Shown here one piece after another: positions 6,723 through 14,079 of a stretch of 50,641 nucleotides of DNA. Position numbers and translations under genes: made by a program. The DNA is from DATAWZ01 sp036266975. Its GTDB lineage: Bacteria; Actinomycetota; Thermoleophilia; Solirubrobacterales; Solirubrobacteraceae. The notes under the pieces are model-generated. The model made no database searches. It was not told the DNA's origin and saw only the letters and a list, made by a program, of their open reading frames with translations. The stretch is taken from NCBI GenBank assembly GCA_036266975.1, contig DATAWZ010000091.1, positions 1 through 50,641 of the forward strand, in the 5' to 3' direction. Every line of letters begins with the position of its first letter. The stretch's first letter is position 1.

Positions 6723-8678
6723 GTGGCGATCACCGTCCCCGACGTCGACTGGTTCGATCCGACCATCCTGCACCGCCAGCTCGACGGCCGCTACGCGCCG
6801 GTGCGCGAGCGCGTGCGCGCGATCCTCAGACGGCCCGAGCTCGAGCCGCCGATCGCCCCGCCGACCCCCGAATACCGCGAGCAGGTGCTGCGCTGGTGCC
6901 AGCTGCTCGCCGACGAGGGTCTCCCGCTGTACGGGCTGCCCAAGGAGTACGGCGGTGAGAACGACCCCGGCGCCGTCGTGGCGATGTTCGAGACGCTCGC
7001 ACTCGGCGATCTCTCGCTGCTGATCAAGTTCGGGGTGCAGTTCGGGCTGTGGGGCGGCGCGGTGCTGCACCTGGGCACGCGCGAGCACCACGAGCGCTAC
7101 CTGCGCCAGATCGGCAGCCTCGAGCTGCCGGGGTGCTTTGCCATGACCGAGACCGGCCACGGCTCGAACGTCCAGCACCTGGAGACGACCGCGACCTACG
7201 ACCCGGCGAGCAGTGAGTTCGTGATCGACACACCGCTCGAGCGCGCGCGCAAGGAGTTCATCGGCAACGCCGCCGATCACGGGCGGACGGCCGCGGTGTT
7301 CGCCCAGTTGATCGTCGACGCCGAGTCACACGGCGTGCACACGCTCGTGGTGCCGCTGCGCGACGAGCACGGCGCGCTGCTTCCGGGCGTGGAGATCGAG
7401 GACTGCGGCGAGAAGCTCGGCCTGAACGGCGTGGATAACGGAATGATCTGGTTCCGCGGCGTGCGCGTCCCGCGCGAGGCGCTGCTGAACCGGTACGGGA
7501 ACGTGACCGCCGAGGGGCGCTACGAGAGTCCGATCGACGACGTCAACAAGCGCTTCTTCACCATGCTGGGGACGCTCGTGCAGGGGCGCGTGTGCGTGGC
7601 CGCCGCGTCGGTGACGGCGGCCAAGACCGCGCTGACCATCGCCGTGCGCTACGGGCTGCGCCGCCGCCAGTTCGGGCCGTCGGGGCAGATGGAGGTCCCG
7701 ATCCTCGACTACCGTACCCAGCAGCGCCGGCTGATGCCGCGCCTGGCCAAGACGTTCGCGCTGCACTTCGCTCAGCAGGAGCTGACCGCGAAGTTTCACC
7801 ACGTGTTCGCCGGCGAGGAGGTCTCCGACCGCGAGCGCCGTCACCTGGAGTCGCTGGCGGCGGGGATGAAGGCGATCGCGACCTGGCATTCGATCGACAC
7901 GATCCAGCAGTGCCGCGAGTGCTGCGGCGGCTCGGGCTACATGGCGGTGAACCGGTTCGCCGCGCTGAAGGCCGACGTGGACATCTTCACCACCTTCGAG
8001 GGTGACAACACGGTGCTGATCCTGCTCGCCGCGCGCGGGCTGCTCACCGATTACTCACACGACTTCGGCGGCATGAGTCCGGCCGAGATGGTCACCTTCG
8101 TGGCGGGGCAGGCGGTGGAGACGATCGTCGAGCGGCTGTTCGCGCGCAAGATCGGCCAGGTGATCGCCGACGCGGTGCCGATCGGCGGCGACGGCAACGA
8201 GAACTGGTATGACCGCGAGCAGCAGCTCGACCTGTTCAACTGGCGCCAGGGTCACATCGTCGCCTCGGTGGCCAACCGCTTCCGCGCCGGCCTCTCGCAG
8301 GGCTTTGACCCGTTCGAGGTCTTCCGCGCGGTCGGCGATCACGCCGCCGACGCGGCGCGCGCGTGGATCGACGTGGTCCTGCTCGAGGCGTTCGGCCGCG
8401 CGATCGACGAGTGTGAGAACGACCAGGTCAAGCAGGCGCTCAACCTCGTCTGTGACCTGTTCGCCCTACAGACGATCGAGGCCGACGTCGGCTTCTACCA
8501 GGCCCACGGCCGCTTCACCGGCTCGCGCTCGAAGTCACTCACGCGCGAGGTCAACCGGTTGTGCAACAAGGTGATGGCGCACTCCGAGCTGCTCGTCGAC
8601 GCGTTCGGAATCCCCGACGAGATCCTGCGCGCGCCGATCGGCCTGCGCGACCGCGGAACGGTCGGCGCCGACGTCTGA
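6723..8678 (+). CDS. Acyl-CoA oxidase/dehydrogenase-like flavoprotein
   Basis: The 651-aa protein has the length and layout of peroxisomal-type acyl-CoA oxidases: an N-terminal helical domain, the FAD-contacting CFAMTETGHGSNVQ segment, a middle beta domain, and two C-terminal helical domains. The catalytic base is present as E426 in IFTTFEGDNTVL, which corresponds to the Glu of the acyl-CoA oxidase FEGDN motif. It should oxidise acyl-CoA to enoyl-CoA; whether it passes electrons to oxygen or to an electron-transfer flavoprotein cannot be read from sequence. The GTG start at 6723 is favoured because a -10-like TATGCT (6711-6716) ends 6 nt upstream, which suggests a leaderless transcript. It diverges from the unknown 444-aa gene. 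Confidence 0.92.
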   Translation: MAITVPDVDWFDPTILHRQLDGRYAPVRERVRAILRRPELEPPIAPPTPEYREQVLRWCQLLADEGLPLYGLPKEYGGENDPGAVVAMFETLALGDLSLLIKFGVQFGLWGGAVLHLGTREHHERYLRQIGSLELPGCFAMTETGHGSNVQHLETTATYDPASSEFVIDTPLERARKEFIGNAADHGRTAAVFAQLIVDAESHGVHTLVVPLRDEHGALLPGVEIEDCGEKLGLNGVDNGMIWFRGVRVPREALLNRYGNVTAEGRYESPIDDVNKRFFTMLGTLVQGRVCVAAASVTAAKTALTIAVRYGLRRRQFGPSGQMEVPILDYRTQQRRLMPRLAKTFALHFAQQELTAKFHHVFAGEEVSDRERRHLESLAAGMKAIATWHSIDTIQQCRECCGGSGYMAVNRFAALKADVDIFTTFEGDNTVLILLAARGLLTDYSHDFGGMSPAEMVTFVAGQAVETIVERLFARKIGQVIADAVPIGGDGNENWYDREQQLDLFNWRQGHIVASVANRFRAGLSQGFDPFEVFRAVGDHAADAARAWIDVVLLEAFGRAIDECENDQVKQALNLVCDLFALQTIEADVGFYQAHGRFTGSRSKSLTREVNRLCNKVMAHSELLVDAFGIPDEILRAPIGLRDRGTVGADV

Positions 8679-8745
8679 CGCGTCGCTGCCCGGGGGGGTC
8701 AAAGAGTGGGGGCGCCGCGGATGGAGCACCGCGCTCCCTGCCTAC

Positions 8746-9708
8746 TCAGGCCGCGGGCGTGAGCCGGCTGACCAGCGTCCGCGCGGCCTGGGCGAGCTCG
8801 GGCGGCCCGAGCACCTCCATCGGCTCGTCGAGCAGCGCCGTCCAGACCAGGAAGTTGCGCGACCACGCCCCGCGCGTGGTCACGACGCACGCCTGCTCGC
8901 CGTCGGGCTCGACGGTCGCGTAGCGCGAGGGCACCCGCCGCGAGGCGTCGGCCGCCGGAATGCCGAGGCGGATGCGCCCCGGCTCGGCCGGGTTCTCGCC
9001 GGCCTCGCCCGGGCGCAGCTGGCCCTTGACGTAGGCGGCGGGGTCGCCGCCGGGGACCGTGCGCCGCCGCCCGCGTGCGCCGGCGCGCACCTTGCCCTGG
9101 ATGCGGTCGATGCGGAAGGTGCGCCAGTCCTCGCGGTCGAGGTCGAAGGCGACCAGGTACCAGCGGTAGCCGCTGTAGACGACCGCGCACGGCTCGGTGT
9201 TGCGCTTGCTCGCCTTCTCGTCGCGGGCGACGTAGGCGAAGTGCAGGCGGGCGGCGTCGCGGCAGGCGCCGGCGAGGGTGGCGAGCATGTCGGCGTCGAT
9301 GCGCGGACCGTCGACGCCGAAGGCCGAGGTGGCGCCCGAGAGCGCGCTGACGCGGCGGCGCAGGCGGCTGGGGAGCACCTGCTCGAGCTTGGCCAGCGCG
9401 CGGATCGAGGTCTCCTCGATCCCGGCGATCGTGCCGGAGGCGGCGGTGCGCAGGCCGACGGCGACGGCGACCGCCTCGGCGTCGTCGAGCAGCAGCGGCG
9501 GCAGCTCGCCGCCGGCGCTCAGGCGGTAGCCGCCGGCCACGCCGGGGGCGCCCTCGACCGGGTAGCCCAGCGAGCGCAGCTTCTCCACGTCACGACGGAT
9601 CGTGCGCGGCCCGACCTCCAGGCGGTCGGCGAGCGCCTGGCCGGTCCACTCGCGGCGGATCTGCAGCAGTGAGAGCAGGGCGAGCAGGCGGGCGGAGGTC
9701 TGGACCAT
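8746..9708 (-). CDS. HTH-WYL transcriptional regulator (YafY/PafC type)
   Basis: The 320-aa protein has an N-terminal winged helix (residues about 5-60; ALADRLEVGPRTIRRDVEKL) and a WYL domain around residues 150-230 with the signature YRWYLVAFDLDREDWRTF, followed by a C-terminal extension domain. WYL proteins sense small ligands or nucleic acid ends and often control the gene next door. Here the divergent neighbour is an EmrB/QacA-type exporter, and the 108-nt gap holds two copies of a TGCGG/CCGCA inverted-repeat site, which fits local control of both genes. The ligand is unknown. Confidence 0.9.
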   Translation of the reverse strand: MVQTSARLLALLSLLQIRREWTGQALADRLEVGPRTIRRDVEKLRSLGYPVEGAPGVAGGYRLSAGGELPPLLLDDAEAVAVAVGLRTAASGTIAGIEETSIRALAKLEQVLPSRLRRRVSALSGATSAFGVDGPRIDADMLATLAGACRDAARLHFAYVARDEKASKRNTEPCAVVYSGYRWYLVAFDLDREDWRTFRIDRIQGKVRAGARGRRRTVPGGDPAAYVKGQLRPGEAGENPAEPGRIRLGIPAADASRRVPSRYATVEPDGEQACVVTTRGAWSRNFLVWTALLDEPMEVLGPPELAQAARTLVSRLTPAA

Positions 9709-9732
9709 CGTGAACGGAAGGGTGCCAGCTAT

Positions 9733-9795
9733 TGCGGACCGAAGCTGACCGCAGCGATCTGGATCGGGGTCAATCGCGGACGAGAACTGACCGCA
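9733..9795. promoter_or_regulatory. Two repeated operator-like sites between WYL regulator and MFS exporter
   Basis: Site 1 is TGCGG-N11-CCGCA (9733-9753). Site 2 is CGCGG-N11-CCGCA (9775-9795), which extends outwards as AAT and ATT. The two 21-nt sites share most of their inner bases as direct repeats and start 42 nt apart, four helical turns, so two dimers could sit on the same DNA face. Site 2 touches an AATTAT hexamer (9795-9800) that could be the -10 of the exporter gene starting at 9817. Likely bound by the WYL regulator; this is inferred from position and symmetry. Confidence 0.6.
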
Positions 9796-9816
9796 ATTAT
9801 CGGCAGCCTGCCGGCC

Positions 9817-11280
9817 ATGTCAACCACCACCCTCCCCCTCCCCCCCGCGCCCGTCGTGCAGCTCCGACAGGCGCCCCGAGCCGCCTGGCTCGGCTTCGCG
9901 GTCGTCGTCGTCTCGTCGGTGATGGACCTGCTGGACTCGACGATCGCCCAGACCGCCGCGCCGGCGATCCGCCGCGATCTCGGCGGCTCCTACGCCGACC
10001 TGGAGTGGATCACCGCCGCCTACACGCTGGCCATGTCGGCGACGCTGCTGCTCGGCAGCCGGCTCGGCGACATGTTCGGGCGCGGCCGCGTCCTGCTCGC
10101 CGGGATGGCCGGCTTCGTCGGCGCCTCGGCGCTGTGCGCGGTCACCCCCTCGCCGGACACGCTGATCATCGCCCGGGCGCTGCAGGGCGCGATCGCGGCG
10201 ATCATGGTCCCCCAGGGCTTCGGCCTGACCCGCGACCTGTTCGGCGCGGAGGGCCAGCAGAAGGCCTTCGGCATCATCGGGCCGGTGATGGGCCTGGCCG
10301 CGGTCGCCGGGCCGCTGCTCGGCGGCGGCCTGGTCGACCTGAACGTGCTCGGCCTGGGCTGGCGGGCGATCTTCCTGGTCAACGTCCCGGTCGGCCTGAT
10401 CGCGCTCGCGCTCGGGCGCCGGTTCCTGCCCGACTCGCCGCCGGCGGCTCCGGGGGTGCGGCCGGACGTGCTCAGCGTGCTGCTGGCCATGACCGGCGGC
10501 GTCGCGCTCGTCTACCCGCTGATCCAGGGCCGCGAGCAGGGCTGGCCGGCGTGGTCGTTCGCGCTGCTCGGCTCCGGCGTGGTGCTGCTCGGCGCGTTCG
10601 CTGTGCGCCAGGCCCAGCAGGTGCGCCGCGGGCGCACGCCGCTGGTGGAGCCCTCGATCCTGCGCCGGCGCCCGTACGTCGCCGGGCTGGCGGTCGTGCT
10701 CGGATTCGTCGGCGCGATGGGCGGGATGATGATCGCGCTGAACGTGATGTTCCAGACCGGCCTGGGCTTCAGCCCGCTGCGCTGCGGCCTGGCCACGGTG
10801 ACGATCCCGCTGCTGGCCATCGCCGGCTCGATCACCTCGTCGGCCCTGCTCGCGCGGATCGGGCGCACGACGATGCACATCGGCATCGCGACGATGGCGG
10901 TCGGCCTTCTCGTCGCCGACGTGGTCATGCACTCGGCCGGCGGCGCGCTGACCGCGTGGGACCTGGCCGGGCCGCTGGCCGTCACCGGCTACGGCATGGG
11001 CATGGTCTTCGTGCCGATGTTCGACGTGATCCTCGCCGGCGTGAAGCCCCACCAGCTCGGGTCGGCGACCGGCCTGATGGAGTCCGTGCAGCAGCTGGCG
11101 ATGTCGGTCGGGATCGCCGCGGTGGGCACGGTGCTGTTCGACCACCTCGGCCGCGGGATCGGGCGGGCGGCGTTCGTCGGCGCCGCCGACCACGCGCTGC
11201 TGATGGCCGTGGCCTTCCTGCTCGCGGCCGGCGCCGCGGTGTTCTGGCTGCCCAAGCACGCCCGCGGAGCGCACTGCTGA
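9817..11280 (+). CDS. MFS drug exporter, DHA2 (EmrB/QacA) family
   Basis: This 487-aa polytopic protein is predicted to have 14 membrane segments. Family motifs are visible: a membrane-embedded acid in MDLLDSTIAQTAAPAI (motif D1), GSRLGDMFGRGRVLL (motif A in loop 2-3), and a motif C-like GPVMGLAAVAGPLLGG in TM5. Such proteins use the proton gradient to export lipophilic toxic compounds. It diverges from a WYL regulator and has two operator-like sites in the intergenic region, so induction by its substrate is likely. The substrate cannot be named. Confidence 0.93.
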   Translation: MSTTTLPLPPAPVVQLRQAPRAAWLGFAVVVVSSVMDLLDSTIAQTAAPAIRRDLGGSYADLEWITAAYTLAMSATLLLGSRLGDMFGRGRVLLAGMAGFVGASALCAVTPSPDTLIIARALQGAIAAIMVPQGFGLTRDLFGAEGQQKAFGIIGPVMGLAAVAGPLLGGGLVDLNVLGLGWRAIFLVNVPVGLIALALGRRFLPDSPPAAPGVRPDVLSVLLAMTGGVALVYPLIQGREQGWPAWSFALLGSGVVLLGAFAVRQAQQVRRGRTPLVEPSILRRRPYVAGLAVVLGFVGAMGGMMIALNVMFQTGLGFSPLRCGLATVTIPLLAIAGSITSSALLARIGRTTMHIGIATMAVGLLVADVVMHSAGGALTAWDLAGPLAVTGYGMGMVFVPMFDVILAGVKPHQLGSATGLMESVQQLAMSVGIAAVGTVLFDHLGRGIGRAAFVGAADHALLMAVAFLLAAGAAVFWLPKHARGAHC

Positions 11281-11313
11281 CTCGCACCGAACTGATTCAA
11301 TGACGAGCAGCCC

Positions 11314-12393
11314 GTGGCCGCCGTCCGTCACCGTCCCCCAGCGCCTCTGCCGGATCACGCCGCGCCGCCTGCGCGCGCCGCTCCGGCGAGCGCCGAGGGC
11401 GTCCTGGCGCTCCAGCGCACGGCAGGCAACCGGGCGGTCGCGGAGCTACTGGGCGGCGGGCTCGCCGTCCAGCGCGCCAAGACGCGGGCGCCGAATGTCC
11501 CCAACCCCAAGCCGGCGAACTCCAAGGAGAACGCCGAGTTGCAGATGCGCGTCACGCTGGGCGGCATGGCGGACGAGTTCCAGAAGCTCTACGCGCGCAA
11601 GAAGCCCCAGGACAACAACGAGGGGTTCCAGTGGCTGAAGGCCTACTACGACGCGGCCGTCGTCAAGGGAGACAAGATCTGGAAGGCGCAGATGGCGGCC
11701 CTGGGCAGCTACCTGGACGACCCCGCCGAGTTCACGCGCTCAAGGCAGGCCGAGCGCGTCGCGAACGCGCACGCGTTCGCGACGCACTATGCCTCGGTGG
11801 TCAGCGACAGCGCGCGGTTCCCGGGTGCGACGGCCATCAGCAGCTCGGGCTTTGCCAACGCGGTCAATCCGGCTGCGCCGCCGGCCCTCGGCCAGGACCC
11901 GCCCTACCAGAACGCCTTCGACTTCGGGACCGGGGCGGTCCACGCACCGCACGAGTACGCGACCAAGGACGCCGCTCGACTGGCCGGCGTCGGGCTGAAG
12001 AACTCGGAGGTCATCTGGCAGCAGTATCAGATGACCGTCCAGGGAGTGAACTCACCCGCGCCGATCTCCAAGTTCGTCTCCACCGACGTGGTGAACGAGC
12101 CCACCAAGGCCGTGCTGCTCATCGCCTACGACGATGATGTGGCGCCCTGGCACGGCCAGAGGGAGTGGGGGCCGAAGGACCCGGAGTTCAAGGCGCTGCT
12201 CGGGACGCCGAACGTGGGCGCCGCCGCCTACATGCTGATCGACCACATGGACGAGATGGGCGGGATGACCATCAGCCGGATCAGGGCCGTCGCCAACGGC
12301 GCGGACCGAAACATCGAGATCATCTACCGCCGCGTCGAGCCGCTCTTCGAGCCGCGGGAATCCCGCGCGGGCCAGGCGTCCCTTTCCTCGTGA
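11314..12393 (+). CDS. Protein with injection-system-associated LQRTAGNRAV motif; unknown C-terminal domain
   Basis: The 359-aa protein has a Pro/Ala-rich N terminus followed by LALQRTAGNRAVAELL and then a VQR near residue 52. This LQRxxGNxAVxxLL...VQR pattern is the hallmark found before DUF4157 and other domains in proteins linked to extracellular contractile injection systems (eCIS). No HExxH protease motif of DUF4157 is present. The rest (about residues 70-350) is a globular, unrecognised domain with a conserved-looking acidic stretch (AYDDDVAPW) and DHMDEMGG. It lacks a signal peptide, as expected for a particle-loaded cargo. No eCIS sheath, tube or baseplate gene is in the window. The GTG start lies 34 nt after the exporter stop; other starts slightly downstream are possible. 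Confidence 0.75.
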   Translation: MAAVRHRPPAPLPDHAAPPARAAPASAEGVLALQRTAGNRAVAELLGGGLAVQRAKTRAPNVPNPKPANSKENAELQMRVTLGGMADEFQKLYARKKPQDNNEGFQWLKAYYDAAVVKGDKIWKAQMAALGSYLDDPAEFTRSRQAERVANAHAFATHYASVVSDSARFPGATAISSSGFANAVNPAAPPALGQDPPYQNAFDFGTGAVHAPHEYATKDAARLAGVGLKNSEVIWQQYQMTVQGVNSPAPISKFVSTDVVNEPTKAVLLIAYDDDVAPWHGQREWGPKDPEFKALLGTPNVGAAAYMLIDHMDEMGGMTISRIRAVANGADRNIEIIYRRVEPLFEPRESRAGQASLSS

Positions 12394-12394
12394 G

Positions 12395-12750
12395 CTAACG
12401 GGCGAGGCGCGGGTGCCCGCCCTCGCCGAGCGACGCTGACACCGCCCGGTTGCGCGCGAACGCGGCGAACAGCACGAGGCCGAGGGCGGGGCTGCCGACG
12501 GCGGCGAGCCCGGCGGCCGCCGCGGCGAACACCGCGCCCGCGAGTCTGAGCTCGGCGGCGGCGGGCAGGACGATCGTCGCGCGGGGGGCGACGAAGAAAC
12601 CCCACAACCGAGGACGGGCGCGGCGGTCGCGAGCGCCACGGCGGCGACCGGGCCGGCGAGGCCCTGGCCGGCGTGGGCGCCCCAGATCGACAGGGCGGCG
12701 AGCGCGAGCAGCTCGAGCACGAACGCGAGCGCGAGGTTGACGGGCTTCAT
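12395..12750 (-). pseudogene. DUF2568 (YrdB-like) membrane protein with a frameshift
   Basis: Two reading frames together give one small membrane protein of about 118 aa. Residues 1-47 (MKPVNLALAF... to ATAAPVL) read in one frame from the ATG at 12750. The continuation WGFFVAPRATIVLP... down to the stop at 12395 is in another frame. The join falls in 12605-12612, where removing two bases or adding one restores a continuous protein with four hydrophobic segments in the DUF2568 pattern (WG.FVAP followed by LP). It overlaps the upstream TetR gene by 4 nt (ATGA). It is either a genuine frameshift or a base-calling error in a G run. The function of the family is unknown. Confidence 0.7.
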
Positions 12751-13313
12751 GACGGCCTCCTCTCCATGCCCGCGACGAGCGTCGCGAGCAGCAGGTCGAA
12801 TGACTGGTCCAGGTCGAGCGGCAGGCCGAAGCCGCCGGCGCCCTCGATCGCGACGAAGCCGTGCAGCGCCGAGCGGATGACGCGCACGCGGTGCAGGACC
12901 TCCTCGCCCTGAAAGCCCCAGGCGGCCAGGACGGCGACGAGCACCTCGATCGCCCGCGCCGCGACCGCGGCGAGCTCCTCGTCGCCGGGGTCGGGCGCTG
13001 AGACCGTCACCGCATAGCGGCCGCGGTGCGCCCGCGCCCAGGCGCGGTAGGCGTAGGCGATGGCCTGCAGCGCGTCGGCGCCCGAGCGCCCGACCGCCGC
13101 GTCGCGCATCGCCTCGGTGAGCTCGCCGAGGCTGAGGATCGACAGCCGCCGCAGCAGCCCGGCGCGGCCGTCGACGTGGTTGTACAGCGAGGGCGCGCGC
13201 ACGCCCAGCTCCTTGGCCAGGCGCGCGAGCGTGACCTCCTCCAGGCCCTCGGCGTCGGCGATCCGGGCCGCCTCCAGCACGACCCGGCGCGTATCGAGGC
13301 CCGACCGCGGCAC
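12747..13313 (-). CDS. TetR-family transcriptional regulator (WHG-type C-terminal domain)
   Basis: The 188-aa protein has a TetR N-terminal helix-turn-helix (VTLARLAKELGVRAPSLYNHVDGRAGLLRRL, residues about 25-60) and an all-helical ligand-binding part with the WGFQGEEVLHRVRVIRSALHGFVAIEG segment typical of the TetR_C_33/WHG group. It begins with GTG one base after the stop of the metallo-beta-lactamase gene and overlaps the DUF2568 gene by 4 nt, so the three form one minus-strand operon. It probably regulates this operon by binding the large palindrome at 14005-14046. Ligand unknown. Confidence 0.9.
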   Translation of the reverse strand: MPRSGLDTRRVVLEAARIADAEGLEEVTLARLAKELGVRAPSLYNHVDGRAGLLRRLSILSLGELTEAMRDAAVGRSGADALQAIAYAYRAWARAHRGRYAVTVSAPDPGDEELAAVAARAIEVLVAVLAAWGFQGEEVLHRVRVIRSALHGFVAIEGAGGFGLPLDLDQSFDLLLATLVAGMERRPS

Positions 13314-13314
13314 C

Positions 13315-13983
13315 TCACGCTCCGCGGGCGATCGCGGCGTCCATCGCCGCGCCGGGGGCGTCGACGACCTTGCCGTGGCCGGGGGCGAGGCGGGCGGGAT
13401 CGAGCGCGCGCAGCGCGCGGGCGCTCTCCAGCGCCGTGGGCTTGTGCCACGCGGCCATCGCCGGCAGCGGGAACAGCCGGCTCCCCTTGGCCGAGGTGGC
13501 CACGCCGCCGAGCGTCGCCAGGGCGTCGCCGCAGATCAGCGTGTCCTCGCGGGTGTCCAGGAAGGCGATGTGGCCGGGGGTGTGGCCCGGGCTCGCGATG
13601 ACCCGCAGCGAGCCGACCGCGTCGCCCTCGCTGACCGTCCGGCCCGCGGAGGTCTTGGCGCCCGGATAGCCGCCGCGCGGCTTGCTCTGCGGCTCGCCGG
13701 GGTCGAGCGACAGGTCCTTGGTGAGCAGACGCTCCTCGCGCGCGGAGACGATCACCTCGGCCTCGGGCAGCAGCCCGTGCAGCTCATCGAGCGAGCCGAC
13801 GTGGTCGCCGTGGGCGTGGGTGAGGGCGATTCGCACGATCGGCGCGCCCATCTTCGCGGCCGCGGCCACGATCTTCTTGCCGCTGCGCGGGATCATCGTG
13901 TCGACGAGCGTCAGCCCGTCCTCCTCGCGGACGAGGTAGCAGTTGACGAAGCCCAGGCGGCTCACGCGGGTGATGTCGGACAT
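13315..13983 (-). CDS. Metallo-beta-lactamase-fold hydrolase
   Basis: The 222-aa protein shows the metallo-beta-lactamase metal-binding pattern: THAHGDHVGS (HxHxDH), ASPGHTPGHI (second-site His), LICGDAL (bridging Asp) and PGHGKVV near the C terminus. Two metal ions, usually zinc, should be bound and used for hydrolysis; the glyoxalase II/lactonase-like layout does not fix the substrate. The ATG at 13983 is preceded by GGAAAGGA, a good ribosome site. The frame stays open far upstream, but that part lies antisense to the PucR-type gene and is not coding. First gene of a three-gene operon; its promoter is the TTGACT/TACTAT pair in the symmetric divergent promoter. Confidence 0.92.
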   Translation of the reverse strand: MSDITRVSRLGFVNCYLVREEDGLTLVDTMIPRSGKKIVAAAAKMGAPIVRIALTHAHGDHVGSLDELHGLLPEAEVIVSAREERLLTKDLSLDPGEPQSKPRGGYPGAKTSAGRTVSEGDAVGSLRVIASPGHTPGHIAFLDTREDTLICGDALATLGGVATSAKGSRLFPLPAMAAWHKPTALESARALRALDPARLAPGHGKVVDAPGAAMDAAIARGA

Positions 13984-14004
13984 GGCGGGAAGTCCTTTCC
14001 AACG

Positions 14005-14046
14005 TTGACTATTTAGCATAGTATCTAAACTATGGCTCGTAGTCAA
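14005..14046. promoter_or_regulatory. Mirror-symmetric divergent promoter with shared palindromic operator
   Basis: TTGACT at 14005-14010 and its reverse complement AGTCAA at 14041-14046 flank CATAGT (14017-14022) and ACTATG (14029-14034). All are centred on the same point, 14025.5. Minus strand: -35 TTGACT (14046-14041), 17-nt spacer, -10 TACTAT (14023-14018). Plus strand: -35 TTGACT (14005-14010), 17-nt spacer, -10-like AACTAT (14028-14033). The two promoters therefore overlap face to face, and the perfect CATAGT-N6-ACTATG repeat sits over both -10 boxes. Best candidate ligand-binding repressors are the TetR protein of the leftward operon or the PucR-type protein to the right. Confidence 0.7.
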
Positions 14047-14079
14047 CCTCGGTCCCGCGCGGTGTGGGAGCATGGGCCG

